Positions 23,901 through 38,167 of a DNA stretch of 64,000 nt are shown piece after piece; the stretch's first letter is position 1; each line of letters starts with the position of its first letter. A program made the translations under genes and the position numbers. Origin of the DNA: Mycoplasmopsis agassizii (GTDB lineage Bacteria > Bacillota_I > Bacilli_A > Mycoplasmatales > Metamycoplasmataceae); NCBI RefSeq assembly GCF_002272945.1, contig NZ_NQMN01000002.1, positions 294,396-358,395 of the forward strand, in the 5' to 3' direction. The notes under the pieces were generated by a model. The model had not been told where the DNA came from and did not search any database. It saw only the letters and a list, made by a program, of their open reading frames with translations.

Positions 23901-26900
23901 CACGTGCAAAATGAGTAGATCATTTTCAAGAAGATGATGAAACACCATATCGTTATTTTGGTGTAAAAACTACTGATGTTTTATCTTCATTCATTGTTGC
24001 TGCAACCAAAATTTCATCAGACTTAACAGTATCTAATAATGACATTTTAGTTAAAAATGCCATTATTAAGTTATTAAATTTATCAGATGCAGGAGAATTT
24101 AACGACCTAGCAGGTTACTTGCCATTATTTAAAAACGATAATAAACTAGGTCTAGCAAGTTTATCTGCTTTAACTGAACTTCAAGTAAGTACAAATGATT
24201 TATTAGCAGAATTAAATTTAATTTCTGCTAAGACTTTAACATCAACTTTGACCAATGCAGATATTCAAACGCTTAAAAGTCAGTTTCCTTTTATAACTAA
24301 CTTCACAAGAGAAAACTATGAAGAAATCAGAAGTTACATTAGTTCATATAACGCTTTAATCAGCTTATATGCTTTTGATAATAACTTTATAAATTTTGCT
24401 TCATTAACAAATATTTTATTATCAAGTGAACCTGATAACGAAGTTTATAAACAAGCTAGAAATCAAGTTTTACAAGCAAACCCTGTTAATGCAACTAACC
24501 CTGATGGAAGTATAAATTATGGCTATGGTGAATCATTTGTTGATTTATTTAAATTTTTAGTTTACTTAAAATTAAAAGCAAAAGATGCTGAAACTTATGA
24601 AAGTGACTATAATAAATTAATAGCTTTATTTAAAAATGCAACAAAAAATAATAATACAATTACTTTTAGTTCTAGTTTTTTAAATACAATTAATAGTAAA
24701 GATTTATACAACGATATTGCTCAAAATATTAATTTAGGTGGCTTTAATATTTCGCTTGCTTTAGCAGCAAATAGAAAAGTTACACAGTCATTATTTGATG
24801 CATCAAATCCTGATCAATCACTAATGAATTTCCTAGATTCACTAAGTGAAGAAAGCAAAAAAACAATTATTGAAAATCAACAATCATTTGTTTCAATGCT
24901 TGCCTTATTAGCGAGTCTTTTAGAATATAATCCTAACGCTTTTGAAATTTTTACATCATCAAGTAGACGTTCATTTTTAAGTATTATTAATGGACAAAAT
25001 TCTATTTTTAACCGTGATGAAAAGTTAAAAGAAATATTAACTTTTAATATTGAAAATAGCATTAAAACAAGCAATCTTTTAGACAGAATTAACATCACAT
25101 CTTTTTTACTAAATTCACTTGGTACAACAGTTTTACCTCAAGCCGTAATTTGATTTACAAGTGATTCAAAAATTAGTAAAGATACCACTTTAGAAGAGAG
25201 AAAAAATCGTGCTAATTTAGCTTATTTATTAAACGATAAAATAATTAAATTTAATGAATTAACTAATGAAGAATTAGACTTAATTACATCAATGATTTTC
25301 CCTGCTGAAATGATGTCTAGTCCTGCAGAAACTAATGCAGTTACAACTATTTTAATGGACATAGATTATTTTAATAAAATAGGAATTTCAGCAGAAGGTG
25401 CAGCATCTGATGAAAATAAATTTTTTGGTTTAAACGTAAAAGAATTTATTTTCAATGCTTTAAATACAATCACTTATGAACAAAGAAATAATTCACTAAT
25501 TGTCTTCGAAGATCCTTCATCATATTTAGCAAAAGTAAATTTTGCTTATTTAAAAAATAATAATTTAGCAGTCTATGAAGGTGATATTCCAACTGATGCT
25601 TTAACCTTCCAAGCGTGATTAAATGCTAATGAAAAAGCTAATTGAATTTTAAATGTTGGTGGTTCAAAATTTGTCATCATCGGAACTGAAACTACATCAG
25701 ATTTTATCTACCCAGTTATTGATGAAAGTAACATCCAAGTTGATACATCTACCCAGGCAGTTGTTTACCTAAATCAAAAAGGTTTTGACCGTGTAAAATC
25801 GTTTGCATCAGGCACTGTAAAAACCTTCATGTTAGTTAAAAATGAAACAGCAAAAACTGACCAACAAATAGTTGATGAAATTAATCAATACACTAGATCA
25901 AGTCAACAAGGTGACGGAACAACAATTCAAAAATCATACCTTGCAAATCAAGTAGATCCACTTAATCCAGAACGCTCTTTAAGAATACGTGCACCACGTG
26001 CAATCATTCGTGCAATTAATAATTTTAATTTATATTCTTTAATCATTTTAATTGTTTTAGTAAGTATCGTTTTTATCTTCGTTATTCGTAGATATATTCA
26101 GAAAAAATCAACTGTTTTAGGTATCCTAATTTCGCAAGGTTATACACCAATGCAAATATCTCTATCATTAACCACTTTTGCCCTAATTACGGCAGTTGTA
26201 GGTGGTGTTTTAGGTTATATTACAGGTCACTTTTTACAATCATATGTGATTCAATTATTCTCTAATTATTGGTCGATTCCAACCACTTTACAAACGTTTA
26301 ATTTTGGTTCATTTATATTAACAATTATCCTTCCTATTTTAGCGATGTCAGCATTCATCATTTTGATTGCATTATGACAATTAAGAACAAAAAGCATTGA
26401 CTTAATGTCAGGTATTTCTGAAGTTAAAATTAATTCATTAACTAATTGATTTTATGTTCGTTTTAGAAAACGAAATATAAAAACTAAATATAATATTTCA
26501 TTATTAATGAATAGTTTTTTCAAACTATTTTGATTAACAATTTCCTTTATTTTAACTAGTGTTGTAATCATGATTTCGATCTCTTCAAGCAACGTCTTTT
26601 CACGTGCTGCATCTAAGACTTATGAAGACCGACATTACAACTATAAAGTTGATTTAACAAGCCCTACAACTGAAGGTGGATTAATTAATCAAGCGAATGC
26701 AAATTCACTTGAAAATTCATTATATATGCCAATAGGTTATGCAGGTGAAGCTAACCTAGAATATAACGATTATTTTGCTCCTGGATATTCAATTGCAGTT
26801 AACGGAGAATTGAATCCTAACGGAACAATTAATGCTTTAAATAATGGTGTACCAACAATTGCTAATTCAAAAATTGTTACTAAATATGGAGCAAGTGTTG

Positions 26901-28528
26901 CAGTTAATATTGGACTAAAAGTTAACCCATGAGAATTAACTTATAATGTTTTACCTGACACACAAAAAACTAGAATAGATGAGATCACCCAAAAAATTGG
27001 ACCACTACTTTCTCAAACACAATGAGATGATGAATCAACAATTAAATTAATTGTTGATGAAAATAATAGGAGCTATTTCGGTTCAATTGAAAGACCATTA
27101 AATTACTTTAATTACTACTCAAATTTAAATGGCGCAAACGGTATTTTTTATGAACGTTGAAACGCTTTAGAAAAAAGATATATACCTGAATCAATTACTT
27201 CAGATTCAACTTATATTGATAGCGAAAATGTGACCCATAAAGTCAGAGATTTATATCGTCAATTTTTAATTTCAGGATATCAAAAATTATTTAGAAATCA
27301 AAATTTAAGTGACTATTTAATTATCTTCCAAGGAGTACTTTTTGATGACCGTTTTGATGAAACATTTACCTATGTTTCATCTAATTTAGAAGGTAGTGCA
27401 ATTAAGATAAATGGGTATAAACCTAACTCTACATATTTAACTATAAAAGATGAATATGGAAACAATTTAATGGACAATGTTGTTAACTTTAAAACAGATG
27501 AAGAAAATGTTTATCCAGTAATTGTTAACGTAGTTAGTGCAGCTCGTTTTCACCTAGGAGTAGGTTCAACTTTTGATGCTCACATTACAAATCATAGCCA
27601 AAGATTTATTTCGCAAATTAAGAACCAAAACATTAATACAAATGTCAAATTCAGAGTCGTTGGAATCAATGCTACTTATATTAATGATGAGTTTGTAACT
27701 TCACAAGAAATTGCTAATAAATTAATTGGAATTGATTCAACTCCAATGCAACAAGCCTTCAACGGAATCTTAAGTAAGCGTGAAAATCCTGATCAAGTTA
27801 CTGCTAGTTCTTCTCTATATTCTAATTCAGGATATATGCCTGCTCTAACTGGATTTAACTTTGATAATCAAAATCAAGTTTTTGATTATATCTTCGGAAA
27901 TAACGGGACATTGCAGTCTAAAGGTGTAACTGAATCAGAAATTATTAGATGGTTAGATCTTGATAATGTAAATTCATTAGCAGAGATAAAAACTAATCCA
28001 AATAACATCAGTTTAGCTTTAAATAAATACGCAACTCTTTATGAAAATTCTCTATATTCAACCCTTGTTACATACATCAATAGTAAAGATATTGAAAGCG
28101 GTTTTACAGGTAATTTAACAAGTCTAATCAATAACGTTTTAAATAACGTAATCATTGCAAGTATTTTAATCTCAGTCATAATTTTGATCATTATCACCAA
28201 CATTATGATTAGTGAAAACGAGAGAAATATAGCCCTTTTCTCAATTTTAGGGTACAATACTAGGGAAAAAATTAGACTGTTTTTCGCAATTTTTGCTCCT
28301 GTAATTGGAATCGCAATCACAGTCGCCACATTTATTTCAATAGGTGCTATTGCAATTTTTAATAGGATATTAATCTCATCATCATCCTTAGCCTTACCTA
28401 TTAATATTGTCTGGTGACACATCCTCTTGACAATGGTAGCAATTATCTTAATCTTGCTAGTCATGTCCACTTTAAGTTGAATTTGAATTAATAAAATAAA
28501 ACCGATCATGATCATGAAAAGAGCCTAA
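20984..28528 (+). CDS. Giant FtsX/MacB-type ABC permease A (2514 aa)
   Basis: Start ATG at 20984 after GGAGATATT. More than 20 TGA-Trp codons are read through; no frameshift is seen. Layout: one N-terminal membrane helix (about residues 16-37), an extracellular domain of about 1650 residues, a three-helix FtsX-type bundle (about 1684-1800) that includes KSTVLGILISQGYTPMQISL, another helix near 1846-1870 opening a second extracellular region of about 500 residues, and a final FtsX bundle (about 2386-2510) with ENERNIALFSILGYN. The ILxxxGY segments contact the ATPase in FtsX permeases. No substrate is evident; MacB-like exporters and lipoprotein releasers are the nearest relatives in topology. 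Forms an operon with 28529-29407 and permease B. Confidence 0.85.
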
Positions 28529-29407
28529 ATGTTTTTTAAAAAGAAAGAAAAAAATACTTTTGTCAAAACTGAAGAAATTTCTTTAGGTGCCAATAAAGAA
28601 ATTACAGTTAGCAAGAAAAACTTAAGAAAGTTTAAAAGAGCTAACGATAAGAAAAGACCAAAGGATAAGTATATTGCAACTCCTAATCGTAGTGGTAATA
28701 TTATCGATGTTGTTGGTGTAACTAAAAGTTACATCAACGGAAATTTAGTAACCCCTGTTTTAAAAAACACTTCTTTTTCTATTAAAAGAGGCGAATTTGC
28801 CATGCTTTATGGTAAATCAGGTTCAGGTAAGTCAACACTTTTAAACTTGATTTCAGGGCTAGATAGACCAACTGCAGGACACGTGATTGTTTGCGACACT
28901 AATTTACCTTATTTAAGTGACAATAAATTAACTCTATTTAGAAGAAAGTATGTTTCTTTTATTTTTCAATCATATAACTTGCTAGAAAATATTACAGGTT
29001 ATGATAATGTCGAGACAGGTTCATATCTACAAAAAGATAAAGCTAAAAAACTTGACATTAATAAGATGTTTGACTATTTTGATTTAACTGAAGTTAAAAA
29101 TAAATATCCTGCACAAATGTCAGGGGGGCAACGCCAGCGTGTTTCTATTTTAAGGGCGCTAGCAAAAAATTCAGACATAATTTTTGCTGATGAACCTACT
29201 GGTGCTTTAGATGAAAAAACAGCAGGAATTGTCCTACAAATTCTGTATGACACTAATAAAAAATATAACACTACAATTGTGATGGTTAGCCATGATAGTT
29301 CGATGAAAGCAATGGCTAATAAGATTATCAATTTAAAAGATGGTTCAGTTGAAAGCATTGTCATCAACCCTAATCCTAAAAAGCCATCAGAATTGAAACT
29401 AGGATAA
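28529..29407 (+). CDS. MacB/LolD-type ABC transporter ATPase
   Basis: 292 aa. Walker A GKSGSGKST, Q loop FIFQSYNLL, signature MSGGQRQRVSI, Walker B IIFADEPTGALD and switch His in VMVSHD. A basic N-terminal extension of about 55 residues precedes the ATPase domain. It follows permease A with no spacing (TAA then ATG) and is 4 nt before permease B, so the three proteins very likely make one transporter with two non-identical FtsX subunits. Confidence 0.93.
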   Translation: MFFKKKEKNTFVKTEEISLGANKEITVSKKNLRKFKRANDKKRPKDKYIATPNRSGNIIDVVGVTKSYINGNLVTPVLKNTSFSIKRGEFAMLYGKSGSGKSTLLNLISGLDRPTAGHVIVCDTNLPYLSDNKLTLFRRKYVSFIFQSYNLLENITGYDNVETGSYLQKDKAKKLDINKMFDYFDLTEVKNKYPAQMSGGQRQRVSILRALAKNSDIIFADEPTGALDEKTAGIVLQILYDTNKKYNTTIVMVSHDSSMKAMANKIINLKDGSVESIVINPNPKKPSELKLG

Positions 29408-29411
29408 AATA

Positions 29412-32400
29412 ATGAAAAAGTTGTTTAAGGAAGTATTTAGATCGTTTTTTAAAAATAAATTTACTATTTTACTTTTAAGTATTCTAGCATTTTTAACTGC
29501 TGCCGTTTTAACAGTTATTTTTAATGTGCGTTCTGCATACCAACTTCAATACAACGAAACAAATATCATTTCAGGAAATCCTGATTACACAGTTGGTTTA
29601 GAAATCAACCCTTCAGGTAATCTACCCGAAAAAGGACTTTATAACGCTTCTGTTAAGACCTATAATAGAGCCAATAATGGCGAAGCCAAGAAACAACTAT
29701 TATTTCCTAATAGATACCAAGCTTTATCCAGTTTTCGTAGTGCTGCTTCAGAAAATATCTATATAGATACTACTGAAATTACCAGAACTTATAATCAAGA
29801 AAAAGTTAATAACGCTTTCAATTTTAATTATGAAAGTGATACTTTAACTTTCGCAAGCCCTACAACTTTTACCCTTTACAACAAGGTAGGTAATAATTTT
29901 GTTGCTGCTTCAACTGTTTATACAATTGCAAGCAATACAGAATTTACTTTTGATCAAAACATCTTTTTAAGAGACTTAGTTAACATTCATTTAAAAACAA
30001 ATGAAAAAGATCAAATTTCAAATGTTGGTTCTATCTATTTAAACATTAGAACTAAAGAAGCAACACGCAGTTTTGCTAAATCACAGATTTGAGCTGCTGA
30101 TAATGAACTTTACACTTTAACTGGTGAAAATCTAGCTAATTTAATGGGTTATTCATTAACAAGTAATGGACTTTATGAATATAACAATAACCCTTTAAAA
30201 ACAATTACTATTAGTAATCATTTTTCTAATGGTAATGAAAATTTACTTAGTTATAGTGCTGAATTAACAGGTAAATTTTCATTATCTTTTTTAACAACTA
30301 ACTACATTCAACAAGCAAATCAATTATTGGAAGTTAATGCTAATGAAGTTTTTAACCTTCCTAAAGATGACATTAAAGAAACTAGACAAGAAGTTCAGTT
30401 TGTTAAAACAACTTATGATTTCAACTTTGTTGATGAAGAGTATTCAGGAATCTATCAAGTCTTGGCTAGAAAAATTAATAGTGGTGAATATCCAAATTTA
30501 AAATCAGATTATTTCTGAGTTAAAAAAGTTAAAAACTATATCAATGGTGAGTTATCTTCAGAAACAAGTTTTGTGTTAACTAGATCTGATTTAGATCTAG
30601 CAATTATTGAAGAAGGAGCAACTACTGAAACCAATTTAAGAACACTAGAAAACCTGTCAGACATTTCACAAATTCAACTTCCAGTTACTTTAGGATTTAT
30701 CAGTGATACAGAAACTTTAACAAAATTAGAAGCTAATTTTAAAACAACTGCTTCAGGAAATATTAAAGACAGAATTGTTGAAGAAATGAGTAGTTATTCA
30801 GGTGCTTCAAACATTGGTAGAAGACAAACAACAACATTAAGTACAATTGAAACTGCTAATAATCAAGTTAACAACTATCTATATCACTTTGTAAATATTG
30901 GTGATCAAGAAGGCAAAGTTGCAGGCACAGCATCTAATGTTGGTAAGTTAATAGATTTTAGTGGAACACATTCACTAAATTCTATTTCATCAGAAAATAC
31001 AGATTTTTATAAATCTGAATTTTTACCTAGTGGGCTATTACATACTATCATTGAAAGAGGTTTATTAAGTTTTTTCATTGATCCAGATTATGTAAAAGTT
31101 AACTACATCTGAGAACCAGTTAGTTATTTTGATCAGTTCAACAACGTTTACACAAGCGCTTCACAAAAAATTATCCAAGTTATTGATAAAACTACTAAGC
31201 AAGTTGTTGCAGGAATTTTCTTTTCACAGGAAAACATTAGTTATGTTTATGCTGAAAAAGAAAATGGTGTTTGATATCAAAAAGAGTCTTATAATGCAGG
31301 TCAACTTGATGCGATGATTCAAAAATATTTTGTGCAACAAAATTTAACTATTTCAGAAACCCATGCTGAATCATGGGCAAAACAATCAGGTAGTTATGCG
31401 TACTTACCTTATTATTTAGTTACCATTAATCGTTCAATTTTAAAAGAATTTTCTGAAACAGGAAGAGCAGACACTTCAGCTCAAAATATTAAAGAAGGTC
31501 TTTTAAAAACATCTTTAGCAACTGAAGGTTTCATGACTGCTGAGACAATAAATCAACTTGTTAATTCAGGGTTTAAATCAGTTTATGAAAATAATTTAGT
31601 TGCTGCAGTTGCAACCAGCAGACTTTCAAATGATCTAATGCTTAAATTTGCATTTGACATTGTTTATCATTTTGTAAATGATTATGGAGAAGATAAATTT
31701 GAAAATTTATTTACTAATTTTTTAAATACTTTAATTGACAAAATCAATGCTTCATCTGGTTCATTAGAAGAACAAATTGAATTTACAAAAACACAGTTAA
31801 AGAACTTAAATTCTTTTGTAAATAATTTTGGTTTAGATTTATTAAAAATGCTTCCTTTTAATTTAAATATAGATGACATTTTTGAATGAATAAAAGACCC
31901 CAGAATTTTCTTAACTTCGTTAATTGAGATTATTCGATCAATTAATTTTGTTGAATATGTTTCACAAGTAAATGATTTTTTTAATAATCAAGTTGGTAAG
32001 AAAATTTCAGGAAGAATTATTAGAGCAACAGCTTATGATTTAGTATTACCATTACTTGATAATATTGATTTTACAGTCTTTAAAAATGAAGTTAAAAAGA
32101 TATTTAATAATATCGATTTTAATAAAATGTTGAACCCAGATTTAACATCATCTTTATACCAAAAAGCAGTTGCAAATAATGGTGAAGATAATGAAACTGT
32201 TAAGACATTTTTTAAAAAATTAAATGGTGGCACAACAGCAAATCCATATTCTAATTTTGCAGATGAATTCTCAAACATTTTAGACTTATGAAACGCTAAT
32301 TTATTTGCTTCTTTTTTAAAGCAAAATGTAGTTTATCAACAACTTCCTAATTTCACAAATACAAGAGTTTATTTAATTAAAACAATACCAACAAATGCAT

Positions 32401-35400
32401 TACTTTCTTCATTTGTTTCATCATTAGTAATTAATGCAAATGATCAAGATTCAAGTAATGATAAGACATTTAAAAACTCAATTATTAAGTTATTAAATTT
32501 ATCAGATGCTGGAGAATTTAATGACATAATTGGATACATTCCAAATTTTAATGACAATACTCACATAGCAATTTCTGACCTTTCTGTAATAGGTACAGTA
32601 ATGGCTTATTTATCTAACATTAAACCTGCAGTAAGCCCAAATGCACCACCTTCTGCAACAAATGGAAATAATACGGAAACATCGGTAAATAGGGCACAAT
32701 CAACCACTTCTGGAATTGTTACCAATTTAAATAATTGAAATAATTTATTGCAAACAACAACAAACTTATCTGCCAAAATTAGTAATGAAACAGAACTTAC
32801 AAATGATGAATTAAATTGATTAATAAATAATATTGATAACTTTAATTACAGCACTATTACTAATAAAGAAACAGCTATTAATTTAATTCAAAATCACATT
32901 GATTATTTAAGAGCATATGCGGTTGTTCAAGGCGAACATAATTTTGCATCTATAGCTAATGTTATCTTGACTACAAACGCTGATGATGAGATTTATAGAC
33001 AAGCTAAAAATCAAATTCTAAAAGAAAATCCCGTTAGTTTAATTGCTGCAAACGGAGACTTCAATTATGATGTTGCAAGACAGTCATTTTTAGCATATAG
33101 TTTTATTCTTAGATTACGTTATTTATATAAAGATGATCTACAACAATTTAAAGATGAATATGCTAAATATATTGCACTATTTAATAGCCGCATAAACAAT
33201 GGATCATTAAGTTTTATAACTGGATTTATGAATGACTTAAATTCAAAAACTTTATACCCAACAACAAGTGATAATATTGCTTTAAATGTTAACTTTAAAA
33301 TTTCAAAAGCGCTTGCTTCTAATAGGTTATTCACTAACGAATTATTTAGTGAAAAAGATGGTATATATGATAATGCATCTTTTGATTCATGATTCAAATC
33401 TTTAGCATTAAAAACAAGAGAATTAATTTTATCAATTAAAAATGAGTTCGTTGAGAATGTAGCTATTTTAGCTTCTTTTGCAGAATTTAATCCTAATGTT
33501 TTATCGGTGTTTCAAACAGGACAAGCAAGCACAAGTGTTAACTTTTATAATTGATTAATTAGCGATACAAATACAGCTATTACAAATGAAAAATCATTTG
33601 AAAAAATTTATCAAGAATTAGTTTCAAATGAAAAAACTTCTCAGTTATTTAATAGCCTTGATTTAAGTTCAACTTTATTAAATACACTATTTAATGCTGC
33701 TCTTCCACAAGTAACTTTATGATTTATCTCTGATGTTGCCGCAGATAGAAATTCAACTTCACAGGAACTAAGATGAAGCTCAAATTTAGCTTATTTAGTA
33801 GATAATAAATTACTTAATTTTTCATCGGTTACGAATGAAGATTTAGGGAAATTATTTGCAAGTATTTTAGGAATTAATACAGACGACTTATCATGAGTAG
33901 TTGATGGAAATATCTATAATGTTATACCTTCTGATTTTGCACAGGCAATAATTGATATAACTGAAAGTAGTGCATCTCGTGAAGTCATGCTTTATCAAAT
34001 TGCTCAACTCGCACCACAGCAACAGGCAGTTGAAAAAGTTAATGATACAAAAAGCATTGCACTGGATTATGATCTATTAATTAGTTTAGGAATAGTCGAT
34101 TATAAAAATTCTCAAGCAGCATCTAAAACAGATTTTTTATTTTTTGACATCCAAACTAATGCCATCTTTAATTCTATTTTAGATGTTTTCACCGAGTTAG
34201 AAGAAGCAACTGCTGAAAGTGGAAAATATTTAGATACAGCAGCTTATTTAATTAAAGTTAACGATACCTTCTTATCAAATAATAATCTTGAAGTTTACAA
34301 TGGAGAAATCCCAACAAACACTATCGAGATGGCTAATTTCATGAACGAAAATAAAGACAAAAAATTTGTTCTTTCAATTAATCAATTACCATTCTTAATA
34401 ATCGGGACAGGAATTACTTCAGATTATATTTATCCAGTTGTTGATGAAAATAACTTAAGAGTTAATACAACTTATCAAGCAATTGTTTTCTTAAATCAAA
34501 AAGGATGAGACAGAATTAATTTAAATTCTTCAACAGTTGTTAAAGATTATTTATTAGTTAAAAATAAAGAAAATGTTACAACTACAAAAAGTGTTGAAGA
34601 AGCAAGAAGTCTATTGTCATCAACTATTTCTGATTCACAAAACGTTGAAAATGTATATGCAGCAACAGCGTTAGATTCACTTAATCCTGAACGTTCATTA
34701 AGAATTACTACTCCTGCAAAATTAATTCAATATGTCTTAAATTTCAATTTAATGGTAATAATTTTATTATTAGCATTAAATTCAATTGCCTTCATTTTCG
34801 CAATTCGCCGCTATGTAAATAACAAATCAACCGTTTTAGGGATCTTAATTTCACAAGGTTATAGTAAGTTCCAAATTGCGAGTTCAACATCAATTTTTGC
34901 AATTGCTGCAACATTAGTAGGTGGAGTCCTAGGTTATGGAATAGGTTATGTTTTCCAAAAACCAGTTATCTCCTTATTAACGGGATTTTGAACTAGTACG
35001 CCTTCACCAATTGCTAATTTTGATATAACTTCATTTTTAATAGCAGTTGTTTTACCTCTGGTTTTCATGCTTTTCGTGCTCTTTTTCAGTGTCATTGTTC
35101 TCTTGCAAAGAAAATCAATTAACTTGATGTCTAAGGCTGATAAGTTGATTTTCTCACGAACTATTAAGAAAATTAATAGCATTAAAAACAGAAGAACAAT
35201 TAAAAGTAAATTCTCAGTTGCTTTATTCTTCAACAGTTTTTATAAACTGGTTTGACTAGTAATAGGAATAACATTAACTTCAATAGTTGTGATTCTGTCC
35301 TTTAGTAGTCGCTTGACTTTTACAGATGCAATCAGTTTAACTTATGAAAATAGGAAGTATGAATATCGACAAGATTTAGATACTCCTACCACAGAAGGTG

Positions 35401-37355
35401 GTGCTTTTGTTTCTTATAATAGGGCTAACTTAGAAAATAATTTATATGTTCCAATTGGTCTTTTAAATGAAGCAGACACAACCAGCGCTAATTATTTTAG
35501 CCCTGGATATAGTCCTAATAGTAACACAACCAATAATGCAGACAGAATTACAAACGGTAGTCCTACAAGTAGTGACCCCCATGTTATTACTAAGGCATCT
35601 GCTTCACTTACCTTAACTGGAGCAACAACTATTAACCCTTGAGACGCTTCATTTACGCAGTTACCTGAAATTTACCGATCAAGAATTAACTTGTCCTTAG
35701 AAGCCATAGGATCTAAGTTAGTTAAATATCAAACTTCAGCACTTAATGGTGGAGCAATTGTCAGATTGCCTAGCCCTACGACAGGTCTTTATGATCAAAA
35801 CTGAGATAATTTAGTTGATGCAGAAGGTAAAATCTATTCTTACATTAACTTTGCACCTGACAATCCTGAAATTGATTATTCAGCCTTCTTCTTAGTTCAC
35901 TATGATGAAAGGACTGAAGAAACAACTATTAGACCAATAACCAATGGTGATACACTATATAATTTCTATCAAAAGAAAAATACTTCTTCAAGAGATTTAC
36001 TGCGTGATTTCTTAGTCGATGGTTACAGAAGGCTGTATGAAGAAAATGGAGAAAGTGACTTTATTATTTCTTTTGCAGGTTCAAGTTTTAACCCTGAAAC
36101 CGATGAAACTTATTCTTATGCAAGAGCAAATTTAGAAAGACTGAATCAAAAAGATACACCTATTACAAAACCAGAAATCAAAATTTATGGTTATCAAGAT
36201 AATTCTCGCTTTGTTACCTTAAGAGATAAATTCAGTAATAACTTAAGTGATGCTCTAGCTAATTTTGACGCAGATTCTGCACTTCAAGAAATTAGAAATA
36301 TCGACCCTTCTATCAGTGCAACTACAGAAGTCTTTCCAATTTTAGTGAACCATGTAAGTTCAGTGCGTTACAATTTAGAAGTTGGAAGTTTCTTTAAAGT
36401 TGATGTGCAAAACCATGTAAATCGCTTCAGAGAACAGATTTTAAAAACTAACCCTTCACATACTTATTACTTTAAAGTTGTAGGAATCAATAACACTTAT
36501 GTTTCTGATGAATTTATCAGTTTAAGAAATATAGTTAATAGAATAACTGGTCTAGAAACCTTAAGAACTTCAGGAGAAGTACCTTATAACGGGATTTTAA
36601 CTAGCGATTCAAGTTCACCTTTATCAACAAAAAGCATTGCTTTTTATTCAAAAAGTGGATATTACCCAGCGATCTTCAGTTATCCTGTAGCCAATAGAAG
36701 CCAACTATTTGAAACTATTTTTGGACAAGGTGGCTTGCTACTTTCAAAAGGATTTACTGAAGAACAGATTTTAGACTGATTAAATATTGCTAATGTTAAC
36801 TCATTAAGTGACATTGCAGCAAGTACAGTTTTAACTGAAGAAGCAGTTGCTAAATATATAACGCTCTATGATAACGCCATCTATACAACGCAACTTCAAG
36901 ATGTTTCTAACCGTACATTAGAAGAAAGTTTTGCTCGCTCAGTTTCTGATGCTCTATCAAGATTTATCAACTGAATCGTCTTAATTACAACAGTTATTTC
37001 AATCGTTATTTTAATCTTGATTTCAGCACTAATCATTAATGAAAATGAAAGAAATATAGCTATTTTCTCTATCCTAGGATACAACATTAAAGAAAAACTA
37101 AGAATCTTCTTAACAATTTTCTTACCGTACACGCTCTTAAGTTTTACTATTGGAGTTGGTGCTACTTATTTATTCTTCAGGCTTTTAAATGAGATTTTAA
37201 CCAAAACTTCTTCTTTATCACTACCTGATTCAATCCAATGATGACACATAGTTTTAGCATTTGCAATTGTGCTAGCTATTGTCTTATTCTCAATCATGTT
37301 ATCCTTCATCAGGATTGTCAAGATTAAAGCCATCACGTTGATGAGTGCTGGCTAA
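29412..37355 (+). CDS. Giant FtsX/MacB-type ABC permease B (2647 aa)
   Basis: Paralogue of permease A with the same plan: helix at about 15-38, ectodomain to about 1770, FtsX bundle about 1773-1900 with KSTVLGILISQGYSKFQIA, helix near 1940-1962, second ectodomain, and C-terminal bundle about 2516-2640 with ENERNIAIFSILGYN. The ectodomains of A and B share scattered blocks (for example YDxxYVxxxYIxEPV, NPERSLRI, TTEGGA) but have diverged widely. The many TGA codons are Trp. The stop lies at 37353-37355, directly facing the converging LicD-like gene. Confidence 0.85.
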
Positions 37356-38090
37356 CTACAGAAAAAATGTGCTTTCAAAAAGAGAGCACATTTATTTTCG
37401 ATTTGGATCGTATTCAATACTTTCTCACTCAGTACCAAAATAGTTATGAAAGTGAAGTTTGAATTCATTCAATAAATTAAAGTAATTACCACCATATTGG
37501 TAGCGGTGGGTTGTGAAAGTTAGGTGAGTAATTCAGTTCACGTTTCTCAGTTCTTTAGGCGAAGAAATTGAATAGTAACCTTCAAATTCTCGATCGTAAA
37601 GTAATTCATAAACATATTTATAATTCATCGGTACTCAGTGCTTTTTAAATAGTAAGAAAAACCACTTCACTAGTTTAAATCTTCAGGTAAAAACACTTTT
37701 ATCTTGCTGATAACGTGACCAGACACGAGATAATTTAAAATAAAGGTTATCAAAATTTCCTATTTTTATTATTTTTGTAGGAACTAGTAGCAAAATGCTA
37801 ATATATATATCAGCAGTCTTAAAATTATTATTATCACTTAGGAATCTAGGTTTTAATATTTTATAATTACTATCGCTCAAAGAATCTACAAAGAACTGAG
37901 GGTAATAATTTTTTAAAGTTTCATAGTCCTCGATACGCATAAAAACATCGATGTTTTTAGCAGATGCTAAAAAAGCATCTTGCTTATAGATAGAAAAGGC
38001 AGCATCACGGGCTAGTGAATAAAAGAGATCGTGCTTTAAACAGATCTCATCGAATAATTTCAATAAAGAAATAACGTTATCATTGGTCAT
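37356..38090 (-). CDS. LicD-like protein, divergent
   Basis: 244 aa from ATG 38090 to the TAG at 37356, with TGA-Trp at 37683-37685. The N terminus (LLKLFDEICLKHDLFYSLAR, then KNIDVFMRIEDYETLKNYYP) follows the LicD-family pattern of a helix, a Tyr and an Asp-containing strand. LicD enzymes transfer phosphocholine or related groups to glycoconjugates. However, the usual cluster of acidic residues (DDDxD) is reduced to one Asp here, so activity is doubtful. The gene is convergent with permease B and divergent from the P80 gene. Confidence 0.55.
37363..37397 (+). terminator. Terminator of the giant-permease operon
   Basis: AAATGTGCT and AGCACATTT arms around a short loop, then TATTTTC. It lies inside the 3' end of the convergent LicD-like gene. 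Confidence 0.7.
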
Positions 38091-38167
38091 AATTTTTATT
38101 TTAGTCTATATTAAGAGAAACTCGAAAATTATGCATTATATTTTATATAATCAAAAAAAGGAAATCT

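Noticed and set aside
37363..37397. Hairpin within the LicD-like gene as evidence that the gene is false
   Set aside because: The frame is open for 244 codons with LicD-like motifs at its start. Convergent genes sharing a terminator are common in compact genomes.
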